A stretch of DNA of 64,000 bases from Burkholderiales bacterium PBB1 (GTDB taxonomy: Bacteria > Pseudomonadota > Gammaproteobacteria > Burkholderiales > Burkholderiaceae_C), in NCBI GenBank assembly GCA_002255905.1, contig NKIN01000002.1, positions 310,001 to 374,000 on the forward strand, read 5' to 3'. Both the position numbers and the translations under genes were made by a program. Under the pieces are notes generated by a model. That model saw nothing but the letters and a program-made list of their open reading frames with translations. It did not search any database and had not been told where the DNA came from. Shown piece by piece: positions 26,380 through 36,800 of the stretch. Position 1 is the stretch's first letter, and each line of letters starts with the position of its first letter.

Positions 26380-29175
26380 TCACTTAAGGGTGCCGAGCAG
26401 TTGCTGAGCCTCCTTGGCATTGGCAAAAAGCTGATCGCCGCCGAGGGCGGCCTCCAACTCGGCACGCGCTTCGCTGGATCGACCGGTGCTTGCCAGCACC
26501 GCCCCGAGGAAGTAGCGGGTGTCGCGATTGGCCGGATCGCGCAGCCGGGCGTCACGAAGGAACTGGAGAGCGCGGTCTGTCTGCCCGGCCTTGAAGGCAG
26601 CCCAACCGACCGTGCCGAGAATGTGCGGCGCCGTGGGGCTGAGCGCCAGGGCCTGTTCTGCGACCTTGAGTGCGCCTGCGTCCTGAGTCAGCACCAACAC
26701 GTTGGCTAAGTTGTTCAGGGACTCAGCATCTTTGGGGCTCACCTTCAGCAGGGCCTCATACGCCGACCGGGCGGCTTTCATGTTTCCTGCTCGCGCATAG
26801 GCGGCGGCCAGCGCGCGTCGCACCGCGGTGTCTTGGGGTCTGGCCTTTACCCACTGGTCGGCCAGTTGCGAGGCGGTCGCGGGATCGCTGGGCGCCAGGG
26901 CCGCGTACAAACGCAGCAGGCTGGCGGTCGATTGTTCCAACTGATGGGCACGGCGATAGGCGTCGATCGCGGCGCTGCGTTGGCCGCGCGCCTTCGCCAC
27001 ATCGCCTTCCAGTCCGTAGCCGACACCGGCCTTCGGATGGCTGGCGATGATTTGCTTCACCCGCTGCTCTGCCTTGTCGAGTTCACCTTGGCGCATCTCT
27101 ATTTCGGCCATGAGCGCCTGTGCCGGCAGAAAGTCGGGGCGCTCCGCGAGGGCCTTGCTGAGGCTGTAAGCCGCGCCGGGAAAATGACCTGCGGCCGACT
27201 GCAACAAGGCGATCTTCAGCAGCAGCGCGGGATTCTGATTTGCCAAGGTAGCCGCGCGGCTCAGGTTGGCGCGAGCAGGGACGAGTTCGCTGTTGGCCAG
27301 ATTGACGCGTGCCAGCATGACCAGAACGGGCAGTGCGTCAGGCGCTTTGGCAGTAAGGAACTTGGTGGATTCCTTGGCTGCCGCCGGCTGGTTGTTCCTG
27401 AGCTGAAATTCGACCAGTTTCAAGGCCGGCTGCACGTTGTCGGGCCCACTGCTCTCCACTGCTTTCGTCAGCCAGCGCTGCGCCTCTGGGAGCTGGCCGC
27501 GTCGCTCGTGCAAACGGCCGAAAGCATCCATCGCATTCAGGTTCTTGGGGTCTTTGGCCAGCAGGGCCGTCAGACGGCTTGACGCTCCGTCGTAGGCCTT
27601 CTCGTCGATGTCCAGCTCAGCCAGGTTCACCTGTGGTTGGCCAAAACCGGCGTCGAGCTTGATCGCTGCCTCATAGGCCAGGCGAGCGCCGGCGCGATCG
27701 CCTGCCCCTGCGCGTGCCAAGCCCAGCAGGTTCTGCACGCCTGGATTGCCGGGGTTCAGCTTGGCCAGGCTCTCAGCGACCTTCACGCCACGCGCAGCCT
27801 GGCCGCCTTTGATGTAGAGATTCGCCAGCGCAACGCCAGCCTGCAGCTGGCGAGGATCTTTCTGGAACGCCGCCTCGAGTGCACTCACAGCGTCGCTGAA
27901 CTTCCCACTGCCCACCAGGCTCATGCCGAGCATGGTCTGGTACTCCGGGCGATCCTCGCCTCGCAGCGCGTCTTGCATCAGCTGGCTGGCACGCCCGTAG
28001 CGTCCTTGTGCCATCTGCGCCGACGACAGCAGCAACAGTGCCTGCGAGTCGTTGGGATGCGCCTTCAGGTAGGGCTCCAGTGCCGCAATGGCGCGGTCGG
28101 CGTTCTTGTCGAGGAAATAGATCTGCGCCAGCAGCTTGGCCACGCTGCTTCCTGGCTGCACGCGCTGCACCGCTTCAAGATAGGCCTTGGCTTTCTCAAG
28201 CTCGTTCAATCCGTAGTGAGCCAGTCCACCGAGCATCAGTGCCTGCGGCCGGTAACGCAGCGCATCGATCGGCACTGGATCGAGCAGAGCGGTGATCTTG
28301 CTCAGCGAAGCTTTCGCCGCGGCTGTGTTGCCCGCTTGTTCGGAGGTCAGTGCATTCAGGTAGAAGCCACGCGGGTCGTTGGGCGATGACTTCAGCAACT
28401 CGGCAATGTCGGCGCTGGCCTCTGCCACTCGCTTCTGGTCCATCAGCAATCCGGCGCGTGACACCAGTGCTTCGGTGTGAGTCGGCTCGATCTTCAATGC
28501 CTTGGTGTAGCTTGCCAGCGCGCTCGCAGCATTGCCCTGGACATGGGCAATGCTGCCGCGCAGGTACATGGCCTCCGCCGATGTCGGGTTCAGCAACAGG
28601 GCGCGATCGGCCGCAGCCTCTGCCTCGCGGTACTGACCGGCACGGATGCGCAGCGGCACTTCCGCCAGCCAGGAATCGGGGCTGCCAGGCTCGATGGCGC
28701 GAGCCTCTTCGATGGACCGCATCGCAGCGGCCGCGCCACCGATGTCGGCCGCAGCCGACGCGCGCAGCAGCAGAAGTTGGGCTTGCGTAGCCGCTGGTAA
28801 TCCGGCGGGCGAGAAGACTGGCTTGTCGAGCAATTCCTGCAGACGACCCTGAGCGATCACGGAACGCGCCAGCGGAATCACCACTTCAGCGCGGTTCACG
28901 CCCAGCCGCAAGGCCTCGTTGAAGGCCACTTCGGCACCGATTACCTCGCTGGTCGCCAGCAGCGATTTCCCCAGCAGCACATGCACGGGCAGCATGTTCT
29001 TGTCGATCTGCAGGGCGTTCTTGAGCTGGATGATCGCGCCTGCGACATCCTTCTTGTCATAGCGGCTCAGCGCATCTTCGTAATAGCGGGCCGCCTTGGT
29101 GTCAGGGGCTGCGTGGCTGGGCGCAGCAGCTGCCAGCAGCAGTGACAAAAACAAGGACGTGAACTTGCGATTCAT
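26380..29175 (-). CDS. prsT: PEP-CTERM system TPR-repeat protein PrsT
   Basis: 931 residues. Signal peptide 'MNRKFTSLFLSLLLAAAAPSHA', then tandem tetratricopeptide repeats over almost the whole length, starting with 'ARYYEDALSRYDKKDVAGAI' and 'KNALQIDKNMLPVHVLLGK'. The length, periplasmic signal and repeat pattern match PrsT, a conserved companion of XrtA exosortase and exopolysaccharide genes. The ATG at 29175 gives the signal peptide; the frame is open 7 codons further. The other xrtA/eps genes are not in the window. It lies upstream of the PEP-CTERM gene on the same strand, 169 bp away. Confidence 0.87.
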   Translation of the reverse strand: MNRKFTSLFLSLLLAAAAPSHAAPDTKAARYYEDALSRYDKKDVAGAIIQLKNALQIDKNMLPVHVLLGKSLLATSEVIGAEVAFNEALRLGVNRAEVVIPLARSVIAQGRLQELLDKPVFSPAGLPAATQAQLLLLRASAAADIGGAAAAMRSIEEARAIEPGSPDSWLAEVPLRIRAGQYREAEAAADRALLLNPTSAEAMYLRGSIAHVQGNAASALASYTKALKIEPTHTEALVSRAGLLMDQKRVAEASADIAELLKSSPNDPRGFYLNALTSEQAGNTAAAKASLSKITALLDPVPIDALRYRPQALMLGGLAHYGLNELEKAKAYLEAVQRVQPGSSVAKLLAQIYFLDKNADRAIAALEPYLKAHPNDSQALLLLSSAQMAQGRYGRASQLMQDALRGEDRPEYQTMLGMSLVGSGKFSDAVSALEAAFQKDPRQLQAGVALANLYIKGGQAARGVKVAESLAKLNPGNPGVQNLLGLARAGAGDRAGARLAYEAAIKLDAGFGQPQVNLAELDIDEKAYDGASSRLTALLAKDPKNLNAMDAFGRLHERRGQLPEAQRWLTKAVESSGPDNVQPALKLVEFQLRNNQPAAAKESTKFLTAKAPDALPVLVMLARVNLANSELVPARANLSRAATLANQNPALLLKIALLQSAAGHFPGAAYSLSKALAERPDFLPAQALMAEIEMRQGELDKAEQRVKQIIASHPKAGVGYGLEGDVAKARGQRSAAIDAYRRAHQLEQSTASLLRLYAALAPSDPATASQLADQWVKARPQDTAVRRALAAAYARAGNMKAARSAYEALLKVSPKDAESLNNLANVLVLTQDAGALKVAEQALALSPTAPHILGTVGWAAFKAGQTDRALQFLRDARLRDPANRDTRYFLGAVLASTGRSSEARAELEAALGGDQLFANAKEAQQLLGTLK

Positions 29176-29345
29176 GCGGATGCCAAGCAGAAACATCGGA
29201 CATCGTAGCCATGCGGTGGGTCCCTGCCCCGGCGCTCGCAGGGCCGGGCTGCGCGCTGCGTGTGAAAGTACCGAGCCACCCCCTCGGATGCGGGGGCGTT
29301 GATACCACTCCGTTGCCAGCGCCGCGGTGGCGCCGCCCGCCTGTT

Positions 29346-30818
29346 TCAGCGTGCGGGTTTGCCGGGCTCTGCGAGCGCAGGCACCCGCCGTGCCAGCGCC
29401 TCGATGTCGATTGGCGGCAGCACGATGGTCGCCTCAGGGCAACGGGCAGGGCCGTCTTCACCGGAGCTCCAGCCATTCGCCTCGTCGTTTAGGCTGGCCG
29501 GGCGGGCCAGGCCCAGCTTCGCGGTGAGCTGGCTCATGCCGGCGTGCGTACGAGCGAAGGCCAGCGCACGGTCGTACTCGGCATTGGCGTACGCGCGACG
29601 GGCGGTGTAGAGCTCGTTCTCGGCGTTCAGCAGATCGAGCAGGCTGCGCTGACCGATATCGAACTGTTGGCGGTAGGCGTCGCGAGCCTTCTCGATGGCC
29701 AGCGTGTTGCGGTCGAGCAGCACAAGTTGCTCGGTCAGTTTGCGCGTGTCGTTGAAAGCGATGGCGGCGGTCTGGCGCACGTCCTGGCAGGCCTTGTCGC
29801 GCAAGTCCTCGGTCTGGCTGAGCAGGTTGACCTGCTGGCGCACCCGCGCCTGATCGGAGCCGCCGTTGAACAGGTTCCAGTTCAACACCAACTCGGCCGA
29901 GCTGTCTCGCTTCTGGTCGCGCACGCCGTCGAAGTTGTTGCCGATTCCGCTGCGCACCCGCGCCTCGAGGCGGGGTTGAAATGCCGATTCACGCGCATCG
30001 ACTGACAGCCGCGCGGCGCGAACCGCCTCGATGCTGGCACTGACCGCGGGGCTCTGGACCACGGCCCGGTTGAGCACCTCGGTACTGCTGGAGGGCAGTT
30101 CAGCGCTGAGCACGGCCAGCGGCGGGGTGACGTCGGTGCGCTGCGGAGGGAGCTCGCCCACGATGCGTGCATAGCGTGTCATCACGTCGTGCAGGTTCGC
30201 GGTCTCGGTGGTCAGGTTCGACTCGGCCAGTGCAAGCCGAGCGTTGGCCTGTTCGAGATCGACCCCCCGTCCGACGCCGGCACGAAAGCGCGACTGGATC
30301 TGCTGTGACGCATAACGGTGCTGCACATAGTTGTCTTCTGCCAAGGCCACCAGGCGCTGGAAGCGCTGCACGTCATAGAGCGCGCGCGCGGCCTCCAGCG
30401 AGGTCTGCTCGGTCGCCTCCAGCAGATCGAAGTAGCGGGCCAGTCGGTCGTGGCCAAAGCGATCGATCTCGCGCTGCGTGCCCAATCCGTCCCACAGCAA
30501 TTGGGTCAGCGTCAGGGCCGCACCCCGGCGATTCAGGGTCTCGTTCTGCGGCAGGCGTGAGGTGATCCGGTCGCGGTCGACGCCGACACTGGCGTTCAGG
30601 TCCAGTCGGGGCAGCAATCCGCCGCGTGCTGCGTCGACCGCATCGCTGGCGGCTCGGTAGGCGTTGAAGCGCGCGGTCACCTCCGGGTTTGTCTTCAACG
30701 CCTTCTCGACGGCGTGACGCAAGGGATCGGCGGAAACGCCTGTGACTTGCGCTTGCAAGGGCTGCCCCTGACACAGCACGACAACGGCAAGAGCGATCAG
30801 GGAGCGGGTAGGGCGCAT
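29346..30818 (-). CDS. lapE: TolC family outer membrane channel, LapE-like
   Basis: 490 residues. Signal peptide 'MRPTRSLIALAVVVLCQGQPLQA', then two outer-membrane efflux repeats of long coiled helices: 'VEKALKTNPEVTARFNAYRAA' / 'GGLLPRLDLNASVGVDRD' and 'RLEARVRSGIGNNFDG' / 'FDIGQRSLLDLLNAENEL'. These patterns mark the AggA/LapE-type TolC proteins of type I secretion. It is divergent from lapG and belongs with lapB (ABC), lapC (HlyD) and lapA. The C-terminal ~50 residues are a polar periplasmic tail. ATG 30818 was chosen because it starts the signal peptide. Confidence 0.87.
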   Translation of the reverse strand: MRPTRSLIALAVVVLCQGQPLQAQVTGVSADPLRHAVEKALKTNPEVTARFNAYRAASDAVDAARGGLLPRLDLNASVGVDRDRITSRLPQNETLNRRGAALTLTQLLWDGLGTQREIDRFGHDRLARYFDLLEATEQTSLEAARALYDVQRFQRLVALAEDNYVQHRYASQQIQSRFRAGVGRGVDLEQANARLALAESNLTTETANLHDVMTRYARIVGELPPQRTDVTPPLAVLSAELPSSSTEVLNRAVVQSPAVSASIEAVRAARLSVDARESAFQPRLEARVRSGIGNNFDGVRDQKRDSSAELVLNWNLFNGGSDQARVRQQVNLLSQTEDLRDKACQDVRQTAAIAFNDTRKLTEQLVLLDRNTLAIEKARDAYRQQFDIGQRSLLDLLNAENELYTARRAYANAEYDRALAFARTHAGMSQLTAKLGLARPASLNDEANGWSSGEDGPARCPEATIVLPPIDIEALARRVPALAEPGKPAR

Positions 30819-31137
30819 GGGCGGGTGTGGTGGCGTTTGCAGGAAGGCCTGCCGTTCAAAAACAAAGAACGTCCGGGCGAAGACAACCGTGGACGAGTTT
30901 ATGTCCCGACTAACGCCACACCACTGCCGGAGTGACTCCATTGCAACAAGGTTCGCGCGTCACGCCGCCAGCAGGGGTACGCCGCGCTGTGGGCGCTGAC
31001 GGTGCTTGAGGATGATGGCTCAAGTTGCAGAGCCGGTGGACGACAACGAGGCATCACTCCTGCGCCTTCATATTCCGTGAAGGCGCGCCGTACTGTCCAA
31101 CTGACGCCCGTCCCGCGCGAGCGCGTTCCCCACGCCC
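30819..31137. promoter_or_regulatory. Divergent intergenic region lapE/lapG with inverted repeat
   Basis: 319 bp between the divergent lapE and lapG. No gene is supported in it. GCGCCTTCA (31062-31070) and TGAAGGCGC (31078-31086) form a perfect 9-bp inverted repeat with a 7-nt spacer, 51 bp ahead of the lapG start; no T-run follows, so an operator or leader structure is more likely than a terminator. A smaller palindrome GGAGTGACTCC is at 30929-30939 near lapE. Clear -35/-10 pairs are not evident. Confidence 0.45.
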
Positions 31138-31836
31138 GTGAATCGCCGTGATCTACTGACCGCATTCACCCGCCGATGGCCAGTCTGGATCGGGCGCGGT
31201 GTGCTGGTGGCCGGCCTGCAGGCAGCGGTGTGGGCGGAGCCCCCGGGTGATGTCGATCGCATGGCCTTGGCCGCGCAGGCGCACGGCGCGAAAGCGATCT
31301 CTGGTTGGCAGGCACTGCGACCGGTGCTGACCGCAGCGCTGGTTCAGGGGGAGGTTGCCCGGTTGCAGGCCATCAACGACTTTTTCAACCGTCGGATCGT
31401 CTTTCGCGACGATGTGCAGGTCTGGGGTCAGATCGATTACTGGGCCAGCCCGTTCGAGACGATGGGCAAGGGCGAGGGGGATTGCGAGGACTTCGCGCTC
31501 GCGAAGTACTTCAGTCTGCGTGCAGTCGGCGTCGCCGCCAGCAGGCTCAGGTTGGTCTATGTCCGGGCTCAGATGGGCGGACCCGGCGGGCCGGTACAGG
31601 CCCATATGGTGCTGGCGTACTACGCGCAGCCGGATGCCGACCCGCTGATCCTGGACAACCTCATTTCCGAACTTCGTCCGGCCTCGCGTCGCCCTGACCT
31701 GACGCCGGTGTTCAGCTTCAACGCCGACGGTCTCTGGCAAGGAACAGGGGTGCAATCGGCTGGGGACCCACTCGCGCGGTTGTCGCGCTGGCGCGACGCC
31801 CTGGCCAAGGCACGTGCGGAAGGGTTTCCGCCATGA
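31138..31836 (+). CDS. lapG: LapG-type periplasmic cysteine protease (BTLCP family)
   Basis: 232 residues, bacterial transglutaminase-like cysteine proteinase. The Cys-His-Asp triad is Cys116 in 'GEGDCEDFALAKY', His156 in 'VQAHMVLAYY' and Asp173 in 'PLILDNLI'. In Pseudomonas, LapG is a calcium-dependent protease that cuts the retention module of LapA and so releases the cell from the surface; LapD holds it inactive when c-di-GMP is high. An N-terminal signal or membrane segment (about residues 12-33) follows the GTG start. 37 bp upstream of lapD, the usual pair. Confidence 0.92.
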   Translation: MNRRDLLTAFTRRWPVWIGRGVLVAGLQAAVWAEPPGDVDRMALAAQAHGAKAISGWQALRPVLTAALVQGEVARLQAINDFFNRRIVFRDDVQVWGQIDYWASPFETMGKGEGDCEDFALAKYFSLRAVGVAASRLRLVYVRAQMGGPGGPVQAHMVLAYYAQPDADPLILDNLISELRPASRRPDLTPVFSFNADGLWQGTGVQSAGDPLARLSRWRDALAKARAEGFPP

Positions 31837-31873
31837 CGGCGCATCGCCAATTCATCGATTACAAGGAGCGATC

Positions 31874-33799
31874 ATGTCGCTGATCCGTCAAGTCTGGCTG
31901 CTGCTGCTGGCCACCGTGTTGCTCGCCTTCGTGGGCAGCATCGCTGTTGCCACGAGCTCGGCACGCGAGCTGTTGCAAACACAGCTGAGGCTGAAGAACA
32001 GCGACAACGCGGCCTCGTTGGCGCTGGCGCTTTCGCAGCAGAAGGGCGATGCGGAGCTGATGTCGCTGCTGATGGCCGCGCAATTCGACACCGGCTACTA
32101 CCGGCGTGTGCAACTGCGGTCGGCCGATGGCAAGCTGGTGTTCAGTCGCGATGCGGACGTCCCAACGGGCACGGCTCCCGCCTGGTTCGTGTCGGCAGTG
32201 CGCATCACCTCGCAGCCGGGCACCGCGCAGGTGTCCGATGGCTGGCGAGCGCTCGGTCAGGTGCTGGTGGAGAGCCATGTCTCATATGCCCACGATGCGC
32301 TGTGGTCCAGCACGCTGCGCACAGCGCAGACGATGGCATTGGTGGGCTTGCTCGCCGCCGCCCTGGGCTGGGCGGTGGTGCGCCGCATCAGCCGGCCTTT
32401 GGACCAGGCGGTGGTGCAGGCGCTTGCGCTTGAAAAGGGCGAGTTTGTCACCGTGTCGGAACCACCGGTTCCCGAGTTGCAGCGCCTGACGCGTGCGATG
32501 AATTCACTGGTCGATCGTTTGCGCATGACGTCGCGGGCGCAGGCCGCGCAACTCGACGCCTTGCACCGCCAGGTCAATGGCGACACGCTGACGGGTTTGT
32601 CCAACCGCAGCCACTTCCTGTTCCAGCTGGCCGCGTCCCTGGAGCGCGAAGATGGCCCGGCCGAAGGCGGACTGGTGTTGTTGCGGGTGATGGAACTCGC
32701 GGCGCTCAACCGCCAGTTTGGCCACGCCGCCACCGACCGCGTGCTGGTGACGATTGCACAGTCACTCCAACCCTATGCCGACGAGGTCAAGGGCTGCTTC
32801 CTCGGACGCCTGAATGGATCGGACTTCGCGTTGTGCCTGCCGGCGCCAGGCGTGGTCCACGAAACGGCACAGACGTTGGCGCAGGCGCTGCGACTGGTGT
32901 TGCCCACGTTGGGCAGCGGCGCGGCGGTCTGCATCGGCGCGGTCGAAGTGCATCGCGGCATGCAGGCCGGGCAGGTGATGGGTTCCGCCGACGCGGCGCT
33001 GGCCCGCGCCGAAAGCCGGGGCGCGTTCGCGGTCGAGTTCGGTGTGCACCCGCCGGGCGCGTTGGCCGTGCTGGGCGAAGGCGCCTGGCGTCAGCGCATT
33101 GAACATGCGTTGGGTCGCGCCGAGCGGGTCTGGTTGATGGAGTTCCCGGTGCTCGATGCGCAGCGGCGGTTGCTGCATCTCGAGTGCCCGCTGCGCCTGC
33201 AACTCGAGGCCGAGGGGGCGTTCGAGCCCGCCGCGCGGTGGTTGCCGTTGGCCGTGCGCAGCCGGCTCACGAGTGCGGTCGATGAACGCGCGCTGAGCCT
33301 GGCCATCAACGCTGCCGACCGTGACGGCCGCCCACGTTGCGTCAACCTGTCGCCGGCCTCACTGCAGGACAGCGGCTTTGCGGCCCGCGTGCGGGCCCTG
33401 CTGTGGGCGAAGCCGCAGGCAGCCCGATTGATCTCGCTCGAGGTGGCCGAGGTGGCGGCGGTGGAGCATTTCGAGCTGCTGCGCGAACTCGGCCGGCAAC
33501 TGCGCTCGACCGGCGCCCGCTTCGGCATCGAGCATGCCGGAGAGCGATTGGGACAGATTCCGCGGCTGTTCGAGGCCGGTCTCGATTACCTGAAGCTCGA
33601 TGCGGCCGTGATCTCCGGGGTGGGGCGCGACGAGCACCGCGCGTTGTTCGTGCGCAGCACCGTCGGCTTGCTGCATGGCCTGGGCATCCAGGTCTATGCC
33701 GAGGGTGTCGCTGACGCCATCGATGCCGCCCGCCTCTGGGATTGCGGCGTCGACGGCGCCACCGGCCCCTGGATCAGCACGCTCACGGTCGAGCCGTGA
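31874..33799 (+). CDS. lapD: c-di-GMP receptor LapD (degenerate GGDEF-EAL)
   Basis: 641 residues. Span 1 at residues 4-27, a periplasmic LapD/MoxY-type sensor domain to about 150, span 2 ('TMALVGLLAAALGWAVV'), HAMP to about 215, GGDEF-like domain 235-400 and EAL-like domain 410-640. Both enzymatic signatures are lost: GGDEF reads 'NGSDF' and EAL aligns with 'ECP', as expected for a receptor that binds rather than makes or breaks c-di-GMP. It sequesters LapG through its periplasmic domain. ATG 31874 has AAGGAG upstream (31862-31867). Confidence 0.92.
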   Translation: MSLIRQVWLLLLATVLLAFVGSIAVATSSARELLQTQLRLKNSDNAASLALALSQQKGDAELMSLLMAAQFDTGYYRRVQLRSADGKLVFSRDADVPTGTAPAWFVSAVRITSQPGTAQVSDGWRALGQVLVESHVSYAHDALWSSTLRTAQTMALVGLLAAALGWAVVRRISRPLDQAVVQALALEKGEFVTVSEPPVPELQRLTRAMNSLVDRLRMTSRAQAAQLDALHRQVNGDTLTGLSNRSHFLFQLAASLEREDGPAEGGLVLLRVMELAALNRQFGHAATDRVLVTIAQSLQPYADEVKGCFLGRLNGSDFALCLPAPGVVHETAQTLAQALRLVLPTLGSGAAVCIGAVEVHRGMQAGQVMGSADAALARAESRGAFAVEFGVHPPGALAVLGEGAWRQRIEHALGRAERVWLMEFPVLDAQRRLLHLECPLRLQLEAEGAFEPAARWLPLAVRSRLTSAVDERALSLAINAADRDGRPRCVNLSPASLQDSGFAARVRALLWAKPQAARLISLEVAEVAAVEHFELLRELGRQLRSTGARFGIEHAGERLGQIPRLFEAGLDYLKLDAAVISGVGRDEHRALFVRSTVGLLHGLGIQVYAEGVADAIDAARLWDCGVDGATGPWISTLTVEP

Positions 33800-33811
33800 G
33801 GTCTGCGGTCG

Positions 33812-36800
33812 TCAGTCGGTGACCAGTTTGCCGCGTTGCAACAGGTCGTTGATCACCTGGTGGTCGTTGGTGAAACTGCCCACCAGGTTCAACCCGTTCA
33901 GCGTGATCACCTGATCGACGGCCGCCGGGCTGTAGCTGCTGGCAAAGCCGCCGGTCGAACTGATCTCGACGACGGTGTTGCCGTCCACCGCAGAGAAATG
34001 CAGGTAGTTGGCGAGATTGCCTTCGTGCGGCGTGATCGTGAGCGCGTTGTTCAGTCCGATGGAGGCGGGCAGCGCCACCGTGTTGGCGGCATGTGACTCG
34101 CCCACCAGCAGATCGCGCAGGTCCAGCACATCGCCGCCATGAGGCGTGTTGTCGAAGTCGGTGATGACGTCGCGCGCCGGCCCTCCGGCCGTTCCTGCGT
34201 CGCCCAGCGACCAGCGGAAGACATCGTGACCCGCTCCGCCCGTCAGCTGGTCATGGCCTGCGCCGCCACGGATCAGGTCGTCTCCCGCTCCCCCGTTCAG
34301 CGTGTCCTTGCCCTGGCCGCCGATCAGGATGTCGCGCCCGGCGCTGCCGGTGAGCGTGTCGTCGCCGTTGCCGCCGTCCAGCAGAGAGCCGGTACGCACC
34401 AGATAGCTGCCCGGCGTTGGTCCGGCCACGAGATCCTGCAAGTCCGAGAGCGCGGGGGCGTTCGCGTCGCTGAACAGGGGGAGGTTCTGCGACCCGAGCA
34501 CCTGGTAGGCGGAGTCGGGGGTGCCGCTCAGCTTGAACTCGACACGCAGCACCGCATTGCCGCCTTGCTCCCAGTAGAGCAGTTCCAGCGGGGTCAAGCC
34601 GCCATCGATCGGCACCCCGGTGTAGACCCGCGTGGTGGGCGACTGGATGTCGTCGAAAGCCGCCACGGTCTGGTTGTCCAGCCGCAGCCGGAAACCGTCG
34701 TCGGCGTAGACGCGGATGTCGTACAGCCCGGCGGCCATGTAGGCCTGGCCCGTCAGGCGCATGGCCACGTCGCTGGTGCGTCCGAGGCCGCTGGTCGGGC
34801 CGCCGCCGATCTGGTCGTTGTCGCCGGTGCCCTGCCGCACCGTGATCGTGCCGGCATCGCCACCACCACTGCGATTGAGGAACTTGAACAACTGGCTGTT
34901 GTCGTTGGTCAGGCCGGTGGTCGAGCCGCCCGCGGCAATGTTCGGGTTGGTGCCCAAGGTGCCGCTGACGGCGGGCGACGTGCCGTAGTCGACGGTTCGT
35001 GCGACAAAGCGCGCATCTGCGGCGTCCGCGGCCGCAGCGGACGAGGTGCCGACGATGCCGGGCGTACCCGGCGATGTGAAGGCCGCATTCCGACCATTGA
35101 CGATCGACGTGACGTCGGCGGCGCGATCGAGATTGCCGTAGACGCCGTCATCGGCGTGCCGGCGGTTCGGGCTGGTGGGCCCCGGATTGAAATCGTTGTA
35201 CCCGTAGTACTCGCCGTTGAGCCCCAGCGTCGCGGTGAGCGCAGTGGTGGTGGGCGGCGCGGCATTCAGCGTGTCGGCGGCGCCGCCGACGTGCACCGTC
35301 AGCGATGCGTTCGCCAGACCGCCGTTCCCGTCGGACACCTGGTAGGTGAAGACATCGTCGACCCGGGTGCCCGTGGCCACGGCATCTGCCCGACTGGCGG
35401 TGTAGCTGTAGCTGCCGTCACTGCGCAGCAGCAGATCGCCGTAGGTGCCCGCCATGGTCACCCCACCGGCCGTCACGGTGGTCGATGGGGTGCCAGTACC
35501 CGCCGAGACCTTGGCCACAGTCAGCGCATCGCCCTCGACATCGGTGTCGCGGCCCGAGGGGACGGAGGTGGACTGGATCACGCCTTCAGCCGCGCTCACG
35601 GTCAGCGTCTGTGCGGCCGTCACGCTGCCTTCGTCGTTGCGCGCCACGGGAGGGTCGTTGACGGGATTGACCGCTGCGACGACAGGCACCGTCGCGGTGG
35701 AATACGCGGTGGTCCCGCCCGTGCCCGTGCTCAGATCGACCGTGGCGCCACTGACGATCGCTGCGCCTCCCGATTCGATCAGGTGGGCGGCCAGCGGGGT
35801 CGCGGCACCGTTGTAGTTGGCGGCCGGCACGAAGCGCAGCCAGTCGTTGCTGGTCAAGGTCACTGCCGAGGCCGTGCTGCCGGCAGGCAGTGCCGACCAG
35901 TTGACGCCTCCGTCGGTGGAGTACTGCCAGGCGCCCTTGCTGGGCTCTGCGGCATGGTTGCTGATGGCGATACCTGCCAAGGTGTTCGCACTGGATCCAC
36001 CGCTGACCTGGTCGGTCGCGTCACTGAATCGGGCCGCGAAAAGATTGCCGATGCTGGCGCCCGGCGGGGCCGGATCGTCCTCGTTGATGGCAGCCAGCGT
36101 GGCGGTGCCTGTGGCCACCGGCGCGTCGTTGACCGCAGTGACCGCGATCGTCAGGCGGTTGGGCGTGGCGTCGAACGCACCTGCGCTGTCCTGCACGCTG
36201 AAGTCGAATCCGGCGTAGGCGCTGCCGTTGGCATTGGGGGCCGGCGTGAACACCAGGTTGCCGAGGTTGGCCACCGCGATCGCCTGGCCAGCGGTCACGG
36301 TTGCACCGTTCAGCGTCAGCGTGCCCGCTGCAGGCAGTGAATCGATGCGCACCTGGGCAAAACTCTGGCCGGCATCTGCATCCGAGTAACCGAAATCGGC
36401 GGCGCTGAAACTGCGCGAGCCGTCTTCAGCCACGGTGACGGTGGCATCGCTGCCGGCAGGCGGCGTGTTCGCACCCACGTTGATGGTGACGGTCGCGTTT
36501 GCGAACCCGCCCTGGCCATCGCTGGCGGTGTAGTTCACCAACACGGGACCGCTGACATTGCTCGCTGGCGTGAAGGCCAGCGTGCCGTTCGGGTTGACCG
36601 AGATGCTGCCCAGGGCCGGATTGACGAGGCTCGCCGCAGTGACGTTCAGCGTGCCGCCATCGATGTCGCTGTCGTTGCCCAGCACGTCGATGCTGGTGAG
36701 CGGGGTGTTGATGAGGGTCGAGGCGGTGTCATCGAGCGCGACCGGTCCATCGTTCGTGCCAGCGATGGTCACGGTGACGACCTGCGAGGTGCCGTCGATC

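Noticed and set aside
29176-29345. Sigma-54 promoter before prsT
   Set aside because: The best candidate has GC and CC separated by 11 nt instead of 10, so I do not call it.
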